DNA from: Nesterenkonia massiliensis
GTDB taxonomy: Bacteria > Actinomycetota > Actinomycetes > Actinomycetales > Micrococcaceae
Reading direction: 5' to 3'
Assembly: GCF_000455245.1 (NCBI RefSeq)
Contig: NZ_HG005166.1
Coordinates: 159,969-223,968, forward strand
Length of the DNA: 64,000 bases
Part shown: positions 8,920 through 17,961 of the stretch, piece by piece
Position numbering within the stretch: position 1 is the first letter of the stretch
Layout of the letters: each line of letters opens with the position of its first letter
Notes under the pieces: generated by a model
Seen by the model: the letters and a program-made list of their open reading frames with translations, nothing else
What the model was told of the DNA's origin: nothing
Database searches by the model: none
Program-made: the position numbers and the translations under genes

Positions 8920-10131
8920 CTATTTGCGGTGCAGCTGCTGGGCGTAGGCATCGAGAGTCTGGAGAACTCCCGGGTGCTGATACACCCGGTGCCGCCGCTT
9001 CCCTGAACGTTCTTCCAACACACCGCGTTCGGTCAGCTGGGCCAGCGCGCGCTGGGCCGTCATTTCATTGAGTCCAAGCTGCGTGACCAAGAACCGGGAG
9101 TCAATCACCGGATGCGAGATCAAGTGCGGGATCACTGACCACGCGCTGGCATTGCGGCGAAGTCCTGCGAGCTTCTGCTCCGAGTCCTCCAATACGGTCA
9201 CCAGATCATCCACCAACACCATTCCGGAGTTTGACGCGAATAAAGACGCTTCAACGAAGCGGCTGAGAATCGGCTCCGCATCCCCCTGGCGGAAAGCAGT
9301 CAGCGCATCGAAATATCCCTCGGTGTCCCGAAGCAGACCGGCCGACACAGGCGCCGTCGTCTCCGTCATCACCCCGTGCGTCTGGAGCATGGCATGCACC
9401 AGGGCGCGGCCGGTTCGACCATTGCCGTCAACGAACGGGTGAATAGTCTCGAACTGGGCATGGGCTACCGCCGCCTGAAACAGCGGGGGGAGGTCCACCC
9501 GATGCATAAACGTCATCAAATCCTGCATGGCCGGCCGAATCAGCTCCGGCTGGGGCGCCATATGGCTGGCACCAATAGGGGTTACTCGCGAAGTCCCCAC
9601 CCACACCAGGGAATCCCGATACCGGCCGGCGTACCTCTCGCCATGACGCTGCGCCGAAATCAGCACCCGCTGCATGGTCAGAATGGCATCCTCGTCCAGG
9701 CGGTCAGCGAGCTGCAAAGCCGCTTCCATGGCACGCAGGTTGCCGACCACCACGGAGGCATTATCACTAGAGCTCTGACCAAGCTCAGCTAGGGCAAGCT
9801 GGCGTGCGCCTACCGTGAGGTTCTCGATCTGAGAGGAGGATGAGGATTCCGTGCGCAGCAGGATGGAACTCATGGGTCCCAGGGCGTTGTTCTCGCGGCC
9901 CAGCCGCCCCAACGCGTAGTTGTCGAAGCGGGCGAGTGCTGTGGTCGCTTCGTCCAGATCTGTCACCAGTTCAGGGGGAAGAGCCGGCCGGTAGTCCTTC
10001 AACTCGGCGGGCACAGCAGAACGGTACGGCCCAGTGGCGGCAGCCAGGCGTCGTCGTCCTGTGCTGCCGTCAGGTTCCGCTGTCCAGAAGTGGTCTTCTT
10101 TGCCCATGGCAGGGACAGGAAGTGTTGCCAT
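8920..10131 (-). CDS. Fic-domain protein with C-terminal winged helix
   Basis: Fic proteins usually transfer AMP to hydroxyl side chains of target proteins. The catalytic motif HPFVDGNGRTGR is complete at residues 231-242. A class II-type inhibitory motif, S-x3-E-N, is visible at about 99-104 (Ser99, Glu103, Asn104), so the enzyme is probably held inactive until relieved. The C-terminus (about 330-400) reads as a winged helix-turn-helix, which suggests DNA binding. The gene is convergent with hsdS and divergent from hsdR. A TAAGGT -10 lies 6 nt before the ATG. The target protein is unknown. Confidence 0.9.
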   Translation of the reverse strand: MATLPVPAMGKEDHFWTAEPDGSTGRRRLAAATGPYRSAVPAELKDYRPALPPELVTDLDEATTALARFDNYALGRLGRENNALGPMSSILLRTESSSSSQIENLTVGARQLALAELGQSSSDNASVVVGNLRAMEAALQLADRLDEDAILTMQRVLISAQRHGERYAGRYRDSLVWVGTSRVTPIGASHMAPQPELIRPAMQDLMTFMHRVDLPPLFQAAVAHAQFETIHPFVDGNGRTGRALVHAMLQTHGVMTETTAPVSAGLLRDTEGYFDALTAFRQGDAEPILSRFVEASLFASNSGMVLVDDLVTVLEDSEQKLAGLRRNASAWSVIPHLISHPVIDSRFLVTQLGLNEMTAQRALAQLTERGVLEERSGKRRHRVYQHPGVLQTLDAYAQQLHRK

Positions 10132-10137
10132 AGATCC

Positions 10138-10143
10138 ACCTTA
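10138..10143 (-). promoter_or_regulatory. Leaderless -10 box of fic
   Basis: Read on the minus strand, TAAGGT is followed by 6 nt and the fic ATG, matching the leaderless pattern seen repeatedly in this window. Its upstream end overlaps the first 3 bp of the 10141-10171 inverted repeat. Confidence 0.55.
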
Positions 10144-10171
10144 CTAACACTTTGAGCGTAAGTGTTAGTAA
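10141..10171. promoter_or_regulatory. Perfect inverted repeat, probable operator between fic and hsdR
   Basis: TTACTAACACTT (10141-10152) and AAGTGTTAGTAA (10160-10171) form a perfect 12-bp inverted repeat with a 7-bp spacer. It spans the region from the fic -10 upstream, where a repressor would block transcription, and lies 95 bp before the hsdR start. The winged helix of the Fic protein is the obvious candidate binder, by inference. Confidence 0.7.
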
Positions 10172-10266
10172 CGATCTGTCGAGACTCACAGTTCTTCACA
10201 CGCGAGCTGACCTGCACAAAGTAGGGTGAGGGAGAGCACTCGGCAGAGCAAAAGAGGGGACCTCGG

Positions 10267-13200
10267 ATGAGTCAGCTTCACCACGAGGATAGATTTCAGC
10301 GCCAGATTGCGGACTACCTGGCCGACCACGGCTGGCTGGCGTCACCGAACTCCTCCGGCTATGACAAAGAACGTGCCCTCTGGCCCGAAGACCTCCTCGG
10401 TTGGTTAGAAGACTCTGATCCGGAGAACTACCGCAGGATTGTCCCTGCTGAACCGGGTGCGGCCCAGCAGAAGGGGCAGCGCACAATCCTAGACAGGGTG
10501 GCCAAGCAGCTCGCTGTCACCGAAGAGCAGGGCGGTGGCACTCTCAACGTGTTGCGCAACGGGGTGGATGTCATCGGGGCTCGCCGATTCCAGCTCATGC
10601 AGAACCCGGTCTCCACGGATCTAAACCCTGAACTAACTGCGCGGTACCGGAAGAACCGGCTGAGGGTTGTCCGTGAGGTCATCTACTCCACGCGGCACAG
10701 CAACCGCATTGACCTTGTCCTCTTCCTCAACGGCATCCCGGTGGCCACCATTGAAACCAAGACCACCTTTAGCCAGTCGTTAGAAAAGGTTAAAGACCAG
10801 TACCGCAAGGACCGGCTGCCACAGGGCGAACCGCTGCTGACCCCGTTCCGTGGAGCCCTGGTGCACTTCGGGCTCACCGACGAGAACATCGTGATGACCA
10901 CCGCACTCAGGGGAAGCGAAACCTTCTTCCTTCCCTTTGACCGCGGCCATCACAACGGCGCAGGCAACCCGCCGGTGGAGGGCAAGCATCGCACAAGCTA
11001 CTTCTGGGAGGAGATCCTGGATCCTGATACTTGGCTCAACATCCTGGCCAAGTTCATCTACGTCAACCGAGAGAAACGCGCCGACCCGCTCACCGGCAAA
11101 ATCATCACGCGCAGTCAGATCCGATTCCCCCGGTACCACCAGTGGCGGGCAGTCAGCAGGCTCGTCCACACTGCCGCAGAAGAGGGTCCCGGTCATAAAT
11201 ACCTCATCCAGCACTCTGCTGGTTCCGGAAAAACTGACTCTATCGCTTGGACCGCCCATAGGCTGGCAGATCTTCAGGCGGCAGATGGTCAGAAAGTCTT
11301 CGACTCAGTCATTGTCATCTCCGACCGGCAAGTTCTGGACCGCCAGCTGCAGGAAGCTGTGAATCAGCTGACTAACACTTCAGGGAAGTTCCAACCCATC
11401 ACCTCGGGCAGCGAGGGGTCTAAAACCAAACAACTCATGGCGGCCTTCGCTGCACGAGTGCCCATTATTGGGCTTACCCTGCAGACCTTCCCCCATGCAT
11501 TGAAGAAGATGCGCGAAGAAGGCGGGATTCTGGATGGCCGACGCTTCGCCGTCATCGCAGACGAGGCTCACACCTCGCAGACCGGTGCTGCGGCCAATGC
11601 ACTCAAAGAGCTGCTCTACCTGCAACAGCAGGCAACTGATGTTGCTGATATGGATGAAGCCGAACTGAACCAGGAAGCGCTGGCAGCAATGGCCGCCAGG
11701 GTGGATGAAGACAAGCGAATCAGTTACTTCGCCTTCACGGCCACACCTAAGGGAAAGACCCTGGAGATATTCGGCAGACGCAGGGACCCGCAGAGCCCGC
11801 CAGAGCCCTTTGACCTGTATTCCATGAAGCAGGCCATTGAAGAAGGCTTCATCCTCGATGTGCTGAAGAACTACACCAGTTATGAAACCGCGGCCCGGAT
11901 CGCTCGTCGCACTGAGACCGGTGGTCATCAAGAGCTGGACATCCGGCGTTCCAGTAGGGCGATCATTGGCAAAGTGGAGCTGCACCCGACCAACGTCTCC
12001 TCCAAAGTCCACGAGATCATCGAGCACTTCACCCATGTGGTCCAGCCCGAACTCGGCGGCCGTGCTAAAGCCATCGTGGTCACCTCATCCCGTGCTGCCG
12101 CAGTGCGCTATCACCGGCATTTTCAGCGTGCCGTGGCAGAGCGTGGGTTGGCTTTGAAATCGTTGGTGGCGTTTTCGGGAGAAGTTGAAGATCCCGATGT
12201 CCCAAGTATTGGCGGAGCACAGAAGCACACGGTGACTGAGGAAACTGAGAACCCAGACCTCAAGGGCCGGGACTTAGCTCAGGTCTTTGGGCAGCAGGAC
12301 CAGCATGTCCTCATCGTCGCGAATAAATACCAGACTGGCTTTGATGAGCCGCTGCTGGTGGCCATGTATGTGGATAAGAAACTCTCGGGCATCTCCGCAG
12401 TCCAGACCCTCTCACGGCTCAACCGCCAGGCCCAGGGGAAAGACAACACCTACATCCTGGACTTCATCCCGGATAACCCCCAGCGCGTGGAAGCCGCTTT
12501 CAGGGAGTACTACGAGGATGCAGTCCTGGTGAAGGAATCCGATCCCGAGCTGGTCCTGGAGCTGAGGATGAAGCTGGAGAATAAGCGGATCTTCCTGCCC
12601 TCTGAAGTAGACCACTTCTGGCGCATCTGGCGCGGCGCCAAGAGTGAGAAGAACGCCCACGGACAGATCAATGGCGTCATCGACATCGCGGTTGAACGAT
12701 TCGCCGTGTATTGGCAGCAAGCAGTGAACATCTACGTACAGCAGGACGATGCTGCTCAACTAGAGGAACTAAAGGAGTTCCGTAAGACCCTGGGTGCCTA
12801 TTCCAAGGCCTACGACTTCTTCAGCCAAATCCTCAATTTCGGAGATGAATACTACGAGAAGCTCTCCGTGTACGCGGAGAAGCTTCAGCGCAAGCTCGTG
12901 AGCTTCACCGAGGAGGAGACAGACCCCGACCGGATCAACCTCGACGACGTTGTTCTCACACACTTCAAGCTAGAGAAACTCCGGGAAGAGTCCTTGACCG
13001 CTGGGGGTGGGGGAGAAGGTCTGCGCGGAATGACCGAGGCGGGCATCTCCCGTGGTGGCGATGCCCAGCGCGGCACTTGGGAAGAGGTCATCGAGACAGT
13101 CAACGAGTACTTAGGCCACCTGGACGTGGATGACGAGCACAAGCTCAGCTACACCGAATCACTGCTGGCTCGTGCTGTGAAGGACAAGAAGCTTCAAACA

Positions 13201-13398
13201 CAGGCCAGTAATAACCCTGAGGCGGACTTCAAGCATTCACCCACACTGAATGCCGTGGTCGAGGATGCTATCTGGGGTGATGATCAGGACCATGCGGCAT
13301 TGGCGGAGGCTGCTCGCAAGAATCCTGGCGGTATGGTGAAGCTGCTGTTGGATATGGGGCTCTACGAACGGCTGCTGGAAGAGCACCGCGCGGCCTGA
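10267..13398 (+). CDS. hsdR: Type I restriction enzyme, motor and nuclease subunit HsdR
   Basis: HsdR translocates DNA and cuts at unmethylated target encounters. The N-terminal PD-(D/E)xK nuclease is visible as Asp149, Glu163 and Lys165 (RIDLVLF...ATIETK). The SF2 motor carries Walker A HSAGSGKT at 316-323 and DEAH at 432-435, and YQTGFDEPLL and QTLSRLNRQA are later helicase motifs. The 1043 residues indicate a full-length protein. It has its own upstream region, separate from hsdMS. ATG 10267 follows a GAGGGGACC ribosome binding site; TAGGGT at 10222-10227 is a possible -10. Confidence 0.95.
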   Translation: MSQLHHEDRFQRQIADYLADHGWLASPNSSGYDKERALWPEDLLGWLEDSDPENYRRIVPAEPGAAQQKGQRTILDRVAKQLAVTEEQGGGTLNVLRNGVDVIGARRFQLMQNPVSTDLNPELTARYRKNRLRVVREVIYSTRHSNRIDLVLFLNGIPVATIETKTTFSQSLEKVKDQYRKDRLPQGEPLLTPFRGALVHFGLTDENIVMTTALRGSETFFLPFDRGHHNGAGNPPVEGKHRTSYFWEEILDPDTWLNILAKFIYVNREKRADPLTGKIITRSQIRFPRYHQWRAVSRLVHTAAEEGPGHKYLIQHSAGSGKTDSIAWTAHRLADLQAADGQKVFDSVIVISDRQVLDRQLQEAVNQLTNTSGKFQPITSGSEGSKTKQLMAAFAARVPIIGLTLQTFPHALKKMREEGGILDGRRFAVIADEAHTSQTGAAANALKELLYLQQQATDVADMDEAELNQEALAAMAARVDEDKRISYFAFTATPKGKTLEIFGRRRDPQSPPEPFDLYSMKQAIEEGFILDVLKNYTSYETAARIARRTETGGHQELDIRRSSRAIIGKVELHPTNVSSKVHEIIEHFTHVVQPELGGRAKAIVVTSSRAAAVRYHRHFQRAVAERGLALKSLVAFSGEVEDPDVPSIGGAQKHTVTEETENPDLKGRDLAQVFGQQDQHVLIVANKYQTGFDEPLLVAMYVDKKLSGISAVQTLSRLNRQAQGKDNTYILDFIPDNPQRVEAAFREYYEDAVLVKESDPELVLELRMKLENKRIFLPSEVDHFWRIWRGAKSEKNAHGQINGVIDIAVERFAVYWQQAVNIYVQQDDAAQLEELKEFRKTLGAYSKAYDFFSQILNFGDEYYEKLSVYAEKLQRKLVSFTEEETDPDRINLDDVVLTHFKLEKLREESLTAGGGGEGLRGMTEAGISRGGDAQRGTWEEVIETVNEYLGHLDVDDEHKLSYTESLLARAVKDKKLQTQASNNPEADFKHSPTLNAVVEDAIWGDDQDHAALAEAARKNPGGMVKLLLDMGLYERLLEEHRAA

Positions 13399-13637
13399 TC
13401 AGGTGGAGTCGGCCCGCCGTCGACGTTGGGTTTTGGTGGAACTAACACCGACTGGCGCGGCGGGCTTGACTCAGGTACGATTGTCTGTTGGTTGTCTCTG
13501 CCCAACTATGCCTGTTGGCAGATGTGCGGGCAGGGACTCTAAAGCAGAAATCCAGATCCTCCGCTCAGCCCTACTTTATGCCGATATTCCGGTGTGAACG
13601 GGGCGGTTCAGGGGATCGTGAACGGTGTGTGGAGCAT
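13399..13637 (+). promoter_or_regulatory. Intergenic region with infA promoter and leader
   Basis: This 239-bp stretch between hsdR and infA holds no convincing gene. A weak stem (GCCCGCCG 13412-13419 with CGGCGGGC 13458-13465) may end hsdR transcription. TACGAT at 13476-13481 is the best -10 for infA and would leave a leader of about 150 nt. No clear -35 was found. Confidence 0.4.
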
Positions 13638-13859
13638 ATGGGTAAAAAAGAAGGCGTCATCGAGGTCGAGGGCTCAGTTGTTGAAGCCCTGCCGAATGCA
13701 ATGTTCCGTGTGAAGCTGGAGAACGATCACGTTGTCCTGGCAACCATCTCGGGCAAGATGCGCCAGCACTACATCCGCATCCTCCCCGAGGACCGGGTCG
13801 TGGTGGAGATGAGCCCTTATGACCTCAACCGCGGCCGTATCGTCTACCGCTACAAGTAA
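13638..13859 (+). CDS. infA: Translation initiation factor IF-1
   Basis: IF-1 binds the 30S A site during initiation. The 73-residue S1/OB-fold protein begins [20 protein letters not shown] and ends [12 protein letters not shown], the full canonical length. A longer in-frame reading upstream exists but adds unconserved sequence, so ATG 13638 is chosen. It heads the infA-rpmJ-rpsM-rpsK-rpoA-rplQ series. Confidence 0.98.
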   Translation: MGKKEGVIEVEGSVVEALPNAMFRVKLENDHVVLATISGKMRQHYIRILPEDRVVVEMSPYDLNRGRIVYRYK

Positions 13860-13872
13860 TCGAGGAGAACCC

Positions 13873-13986
13873 ATGAAGGTTCAGCCGAGCGTGAAGCCGA
13901 TCTGCTCCGACTGCAAGACCATCCGTCGCGGTGGTGTTGTGCGAGTGATCTGCAAGAACCCGCGCCACAAGCAGCGCCAGGGCTGA
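13873..13986 (+). CDS. rpmJ: 50S ribosomal protein L36
   Basis: A 37-residue protein starting [20 protein letters not shown] and ending NPRHKQRQG. The zinc-ribbon ligands Cys11, Cys14, Cys27 and His32 are all present, so this is the C+ (zinc-binding) form. A GAGGAG ribosome binding site precedes the ATG, 13 bp after infA. In many genomes L36 sits exactly here between infA and rpsM. Confidence 0.97.
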   Translation: MKVQPSVKPICSDCKTIRRGGVVRVICKNPRHKQRQG

Positions 13987-14251
13987 GCTCTTCACTTAAG
14001 TCTTTTAAGTGAGGGCGCTTAAGTACCGCGCAGGGAGTTGTGCCACCGGTCGCCTAGTTGGCGAACGGGAGCATTCCCACCACAGCTCAATACAGCAAAG
14101 CAGTGCAGCTCGCGAATGAGCTGGCGAGCATACCTCCGGTTACCGAAGGCCGGGGACCCGCTGATGACGCCGCCTCCGGCGTCGGACATAAAAGTCCCAG
14201 AGGGGATCGCGCTGCTTCAGACCTTCGGATAAGACAAAGGAGGACTGCCAC
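13987..14251 (+). other. rpmJ-rpsM intergenic region with two short hairpins
   Basis: This 265-bp gap is long for the alpha operon. TCACTTAA (13992-13999) pairs with TTAAGTGA (14005-14012), and GACGCC (14166-14171) pairs with GGCGTC (14178-14183). Neither has a T-run. No clear promoter could be assigned. An rpsM ribosome binding site (AAAGGAGG) ends the region. Confidence 0.4.
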
Positions 14252-14620
14252 GTGGCACGTCTGGCAGGTGTGGACATCCCGCGCGAAAAGCGCACGGTGA
14301 TCGCACTCACTTATATCTACGGCGTGGGACGCACCCGCGCTGAACAGGTCCTTGAGGCCACTGGGGTTGACCCCAACACCCGCGTGAAGGACCTGACTGA
14401 CGAACAGCTGGTCGCTCTGCGTGACTACATCGAAGGCAACTTCACCGTTGAGGGCGACCTCCGCCGTGAGGTCTCCGCTGATATCCGCCGCAAGGTCGAA
14501 ATCGGCTCTTACGAGGGCCTGCGCCACCGCCGTGGCCTGCCCGTCCGCGGTCAGCGCACCAAGACCAATGCGCGCACCCGTAAGGGCCCCAAGAAGACCG
14601 TCGCAGGCAAGAAGAAGTAG
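14252..14620 (+). CDS. rpsM: 30S ribosomal protein S13
   Basis: S13 lies in the 30S head and contacts the 50S subunit and P-site tRNA. The 122-residue product has the conserved [14 protein letters not shown] start, [28 protein letters not shown] and a lysine-rich tail. The GTG start follows AAAGGAGG by 6-7 nt. It is followed 15 bp later by rpsK. Confidence 0.98.
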   Translation: MARLAGVDIPREKRTVIALTYIYGVGRTRAEQVLEATGVDPNTRVKDLTDEQLVALRDYIEGNFTVEGDLRREVSADIRRKVEIGSYEGLRHRRGLPVRGQRTKTNARTRKGPKKTVAGKKK

Positions 14621-14635
14621 TTCACAGGAGAGACA

Positions 14636-15037
14636 ATGCCCCCCAAGACTCGTGCAGCGGTCCGTAAGCCGCGCCGCAAGGCAAGCAAAAACATCACTCA
14701 GGGTCAGGCTCACATCAAGTCGACCTTCAACAACACCATCGTGTCCATCACGGACTCCACTGGCGCTGTGATCTCCTGGGCCTCCTCCGGCGAGGTTGGC
14801 TTCAAGGGATCCCGCAAGTCCACTCCCTACGCCGCACAGATGGCAGCCGAGCAGGCTGCTAAGCGCGCACAGGAGCACGGCATGAAGAAGGTTGACGTCT
14901 TCGTCAAGGGCCCCGGCTCCGGCCGCGAGACCGCGATCCGCTCCCTACAGGCCGCTGGCCTGGAGGTCGGATCCATCGCTGACGTCACCCCCAGCGCTCA
15001 CAACGGCTGCCGCCCGCCCAAGCGCCGTCGCGTCTGA
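14636..15037 (+). CDS. rpsK: 30S ribosomal protein S11
   Basis: S11 forms part of the 30S platform near the Shine-Dalgarno helix. The 133-residue product has [22 protein letters not shown] and the C-terminal [13 protein letters not shown], both invariant features. As in other Micrococcales, rpsD does not follow, and the next gene is rpoA. A GC-rich hairpin lies between them. Confidence 0.98.
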   Translation: MPPKTRAAVRKPRRKASKNITQGQAHIKSTFNNTIVSITDSTGAVISWASSGEVGFKGSRKSTPYAAQMAAEQAAKRAQEHGMKKVDVFVKGPGSGRETAIRSLQAAGLEVGSIADVTPSAHNGCRPPKRRRV

Positions 15038-15066
15038 GCGACACTTCTTTACCCTGATCGTCTAGG

Positions 15067-15105
15067 GCCCGACGACGGCAGCCGCCTGTGCCGCCGTCGT
15101 CGGGC
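15067..15105 (+). terminator. GC-rich hairpin between rpsK and rpoA
   Basis: GCCCGACGACGGC (15067-15079) and GCCGTCGTCGGGC (15093-15105) form a perfect 13-bp stem with a 13-nt loop. No T-run follows, so it may attenuate or process the transcript rather than end it, and rpoA may also have its own promoter. Confidence 0.6.
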
Positions 15106-15168
15106 TGAGCATCAATCACTGAACTGAGAATGCGTCATATAGCGGATGCACTCTGAAAGGAACCACCA

Positions 15169-16188
15169 GTGCTCATTGCACAGCGCCCCACGCTGACTGA
15201 AGAAGTCGTCGCTGATAACCGCTCCCGCTTCATCATCGAACCCCTTGAGCCGGGTTTCGGCTACACCCTGGGTAACTCCCTGCGCCGTACCCTGCTCTCC
15301 TCGATTCCCGGTGCCGCTGTGACCAGCGTCCGCATCGACGGCGTCCTCCACGAGTTCAGCACTATCGCTGGCGCCAAGGAAGATGTCACCGAGCTGATCC
15401 TGAACATCAAGCGTCTCTCAGTGTCTTCCGAGCACGATGAGCCCGTTGTGGCTTACCTGCGCAAGGAAGGCCCCGGCGCCGTCACAGCTGCTGACATCAC
15501 CCCGCCGGCCGGTGTGGAGTTCCACAACCCCGACCTGCACCTGCTGACCCTCAACGAGGACGGCAAGCTGGACCTGGAGCTGACTGTGGAGCGTGGCCGC
15601 GGCTACGTCTCGGCAGCTCTGAACAAGCTCGAGGACGCAGAGATCGGCCGTATCCCGGTCGACTCCATCTACTCCCCGGTGCTGAAGGTCAGCTTCAAGG
15701 TGGAGGCCACCCGTGTGGAGCAGCGCACCGACTTCGACAAGCTCACCATCGATGTGGAGACCAAGCCTTCTATGGCTCCGCGCGATGCGCTGGCCTCGGC
15801 AGGCACCACCCTGGTGGAGCTGTTCACCCTGGCCCGCGAGCTGAACTTCTCGGCTGAGGGCATCGAGATCGGCCCGTCCCCATCGGATGCCGCACTGGCA
15901 GCCGATATGGCACTGCCGATCGAGGACCTCGAGCTGACGGTGCGGTCCTACAACTGCCTCAAGCGCGAGGGCATCCACACCATCGGTGAGCTCACCGCTC
16001 GCTCCGAGGCCGACCTGATGGACATCCGCAACTTCGGTGCCAAGTCCATCGACGAGGTCAAGGAGAAGCTGGCCGAGTACAACCTCCAGCTGAAGGACTC
16101 CCCGGAGGGCTTCGACCCCACGGCAGCTCGCTTCGCCGCTGAGCAGGACGAGTACGACGACGACGCAGACGCTCAGTTCTCCAACTGA
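15169..16188 (+). CDS. rpoA: DNA-directed RNA polymerase subunit alpha
   Basis: Alpha nucleates RNA polymerase assembly and contacts UP elements and activators through its C-terminal domain. The 339 residues include the N-terminal dimerisation domain ([25 protein letters not shown]) and the C-terminal domain ([33 protein letters not shown]). The tail is acidic ([10 protein letters not shown]). The GTG start at 15169 follows GAAAGGAA. It belongs with rplQ 68 bp downstream. Confidence 0.98.
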   Translation: MLIAQRPTLTEEVVADNRSRFIIEPLEPGFGYTLGNSLRRTLLSSIPGAAVTSVRIDGVLHEFSTIAGAKEDVTELILNIKRLSVSSEHDEPVVAYLRKEGPGAVTAADITPPAGVEFHNPDLHLLTLNEDGKLDLELTVERGRGYVSAALNKLEDAEIGRIPVDSIYSPVLKVSFKVEATRVEQRTDFDKLTIDVETKPSMAPRDALASAGTTLVELFTLARELNFSAEGIEIGPSPSDAALAADMALPIEDLELTVRSYNCLKREGIHTIGELTARSEADLMDIRNFGAKSIDEVKEKLAEYNLQLKDSPEGFDPTAARFAAEQDEYDDDADAQFSN

Positions 16189-16256
16189 GTCCGGCCCGTC
16201 ATTTAAGACATTCGTGCTCGCCGCAGGTGAGCGCTTCATTCAAGGAGTAAGACACA

Positions 16257-16826
16257 ATGCCTACCCCCACTAAGGGACCGCGTCTGGGCGGAGGCCCGGC
16301 GCACGAGAAGATCATGCTGGCGAACCTCTCCGCTCAGCTGTTCGAGCACCGCTCGATCACCACTACTCTGACCAAGGCCAAGCGCCTTCGTCCCTACGCT
16401 GAGCGTCTCATCACGCTGGCGAAGAAGGGCGATCTCGCAGCACGCCGCAAGGTTGTGGGCCTGATCAGCGCCAAGAACGCCACCAACCAGAGCATCGTTC
16501 ACGAGCTCTTCACCGTGATCGCACCGGCTATGGCCGAGCGCGAGGGCGGCTACACCCGCATCACCAAGATTGGCAACCGTAAGGGCGACAACGCTCCTAT
16601 GGCCGTCATCGAACTGGTGATGGAGCCTGTTTCCCCGAAGCAGAAGGTTGTGGCTGACGCTGAGCGTGCCACCGCTGCCGCTGCTCCTGTGGAGGAGCCG
16701 GAGGTCGAGGAGACTGAGGTGGAGACCGCTGAGGTGTCCGACGAGGCTGCTGCTGAAGCACCTGCCGACACTGAGGTGGATGCAACCGCCGCTGAGGCTG
16801 CTGCTGAGGAGTCCGAGGACAAGTAA
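16257..16826 (+). CDS. rplQ: 50S ribosomal protein L17 with acidic C-terminal extension
   Basis: L17 lies near the 50S exit-tunnel rim. Residues 1-120 are canonical ([62 protein letters not shown]). The last ~65 residues are a low-complexity Ala/Glu/Val-rich tail, giving 189 residues against about 120-130 in most bacteria. Long acidic L17 tails are common in Actinomycetota; their role is unknown. A strong terminator follows. Confidence 0.97.
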   Translation: MPTPTKGPRLGGGPAHEKIMLANLSAQLFEHRSITTTLTKAKRLRPYAERLITLAKKGDLAARRKVVGLISAKNATNQSIVHELFTVIAPAMAEREGGYTRITKIGNRKGDNAPMAVIELVMEPVSPKQKVVADAERATAAAAPVEEPEVEETEVETAEVSDEAAAEAPADTEVDATAAEAAAEESEDK

Positions 16827-16851
16827 GTCCTTGACTCTCTGACACACCACT

Positions 16852-16889
16852 GACTGAGCCCCCGTTCTCTGCAGAGCGGGGGCTCAGTC
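16852..16889 (+). terminator. Terminator after rplQ
   Basis: GACTGAGCCCCCG (16852-16864) pairs perfectly with CGGGGGCTCAGTC (16877-16889) and is followed by GTGTCTT. It closes the long ribosomal transcript 25 bp after the rplQ stop. Confidence 0.85.
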
Positions 16890-16904
16890 GTGTCTTCACC
16901 GAAG

Positions 16905-16910
16905 TAGGCT
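16905..16910 (+). promoter_or_regulatory. Leaderless -10 box of truA
   Basis: TAGGCT stands 6 nt before the truA ATG, directly after the rplQ terminator, and there is no ribosome binding site. This is the layout of a leaderless mRNA. Confidence 0.55.
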
Positions 16911-16916
16911 AGTTTC

Positions 16917-17795
16917 ATGCCCAGAATCCGACTCGACCTCGCCTATGACGGTAACGCGTATAAGGGCTGGGCTGCTCAGCCAGGGCTGCAGACGGTAGAA
17001 GGCGCCCTGCATGAGGCGCTGGCAACAATTCTGCGACGCGAAGTCCGGGTGACTGTCGCTGGACGCACCGATGCCGGTGTGCACGCCCGAGGTCAAGTCG
17101 TGCACCTGGACCTCGGTGACGATGAATGGCAAGGATTAGCCCGCGGCAGAGACCTGCTGCCCCACGAGGCCATGCTGCGCCGGCTCAGCGGCGTGCTGAA
17201 CCGCCAGCAGGGCGCCGTGGTGCTGAAGAGCGTCTCAGCTGTCCCTGAGACCTTCGACGCTCGATTCTCCGCGCTGAGCCGCAGCTACAGCTACCGGATA
17301 GCGGACCGTCGCGAGCTATGGGACCCGTTGCGGCGTCATGACACCGCCTGGATCCGCGGTGCGGTTGACGCGCGCCTCATGGACGCTGAAGCCACCGCTG
17401 TGCTGGGGCTGCATGACTTTGGAAGTTTCTGCCGTCCACGAGAGCACTCCACCACTATTCGTGAGCTTCAGGCGTTCACCATCCGCCGCGGTGCCGATGG
17501 CATCATCACCGCAACGCTGACTGCCGACGCCTTCTGCCACCATATGGTTCGCGCCCTCATCGGAGGCTGCCTGGATGTGGGAGAAAGACGCCGCGCACCA
17601 GGCTGGCTGTTCAGCCGCCTGCAGGAACCCAGTTGGGACCAGCGAGTACGACTGGCTCCACCCCAAGGGTTAGTTCTTGAGTCTGTGGCTTACCCGCGGG
17701 AGGATCAGCTGGCTCAGCGTGCCGAACAGACGCGTGCCCTGCGGCCGGTGCACACGGGCACCGCTGAAAGTGCAGTCAACGACGACGCAGAATGA
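16917..17795 (+). CDS. truA: tRNA pseudouridine(38-40) synthase
   Basis: TruA makes pseudouridine at positions 38-40 of the tRNA anticodon arm. The catalytic aspartate is Asp52 in AGRTDAGVHARGQVVHLD. Other family motifs are FDARFSALSRSYSYRI, HDFGSFC and HHMVRALIGG. The 292 residues fit the family. ATG 16917 is supported by MPRIRLDLAYDGNAYKGWAAQ and by the leaderless -10. In related genomes rplM-rpsI commonly follows truA; here 15 kb of sugar-uptake genes intervene. Confidence 0.96.
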   Translation: MPRIRLDLAYDGNAYKGWAAQPGLQTVEGALHEALATILRREVRVTVAGRTDAGVHARGQVVHLDLGDDEWQGLARGRDLLPHEAMLRRLSGVLNRQQGAVVLKSVSAVPETFDARFSALSRSYSYRIADRRELWDPLRRHDTAWIRGAVDARLMDAEATAVLGLHDFGSFCRPREHSTTIRELQAFTIRRGADGIITATLTADAFCHHMVRALIGGCLDVGERRRAPGWLFSRLQEPSWDQRVRLAPPQGLVLESVAYPREDQLAQRAEQTRALRPVHTGTAESAVNDDAE

Positions 17796-17853
17796 GGCAT
17801 GTCGGCCGGACCGCGCCCTGTGAAATGATTTAGATCTCACCCTCAAACTAAAG

Positions 17854-17882
17854 TTGCGCAGTGCACACGGACAGCGTATACT
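17854..17882 (+). promoter_or_regulatory. Promoter of the MFS sugar porter
   Basis: TTGCGC (17854-17859) and TATACT (17877-17882) are separated by 17 bp, a good sigma-70-type pair. Transcription would start near 17889. The leader of about 73 nt contains a GGCCGG/CCGGCC stem-loop (17894-17899 with 17906-17911). Confidence 0.7.
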
Positions 17883-17961
17883 CTCCGGGGATCGGCCGGG
17901 CTTGACCGGCCAGTCGCATTTTTGCGGCACGTACTGTACGTCGTTGAGAAGGAACTCAAAG

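Noticed and set aside
13403..13597. Short open frame between hsdR and infA
   Set aside because: No ribosome binding site, no recognisable motif, and it overlaps the likely infA promoter.
5593..13637. Search for direct repeats or integrase genes at the edges of the restriction-modification block
   Set aside because: No repeat or integrase was seen by eye, so no attachment sites are claimed.
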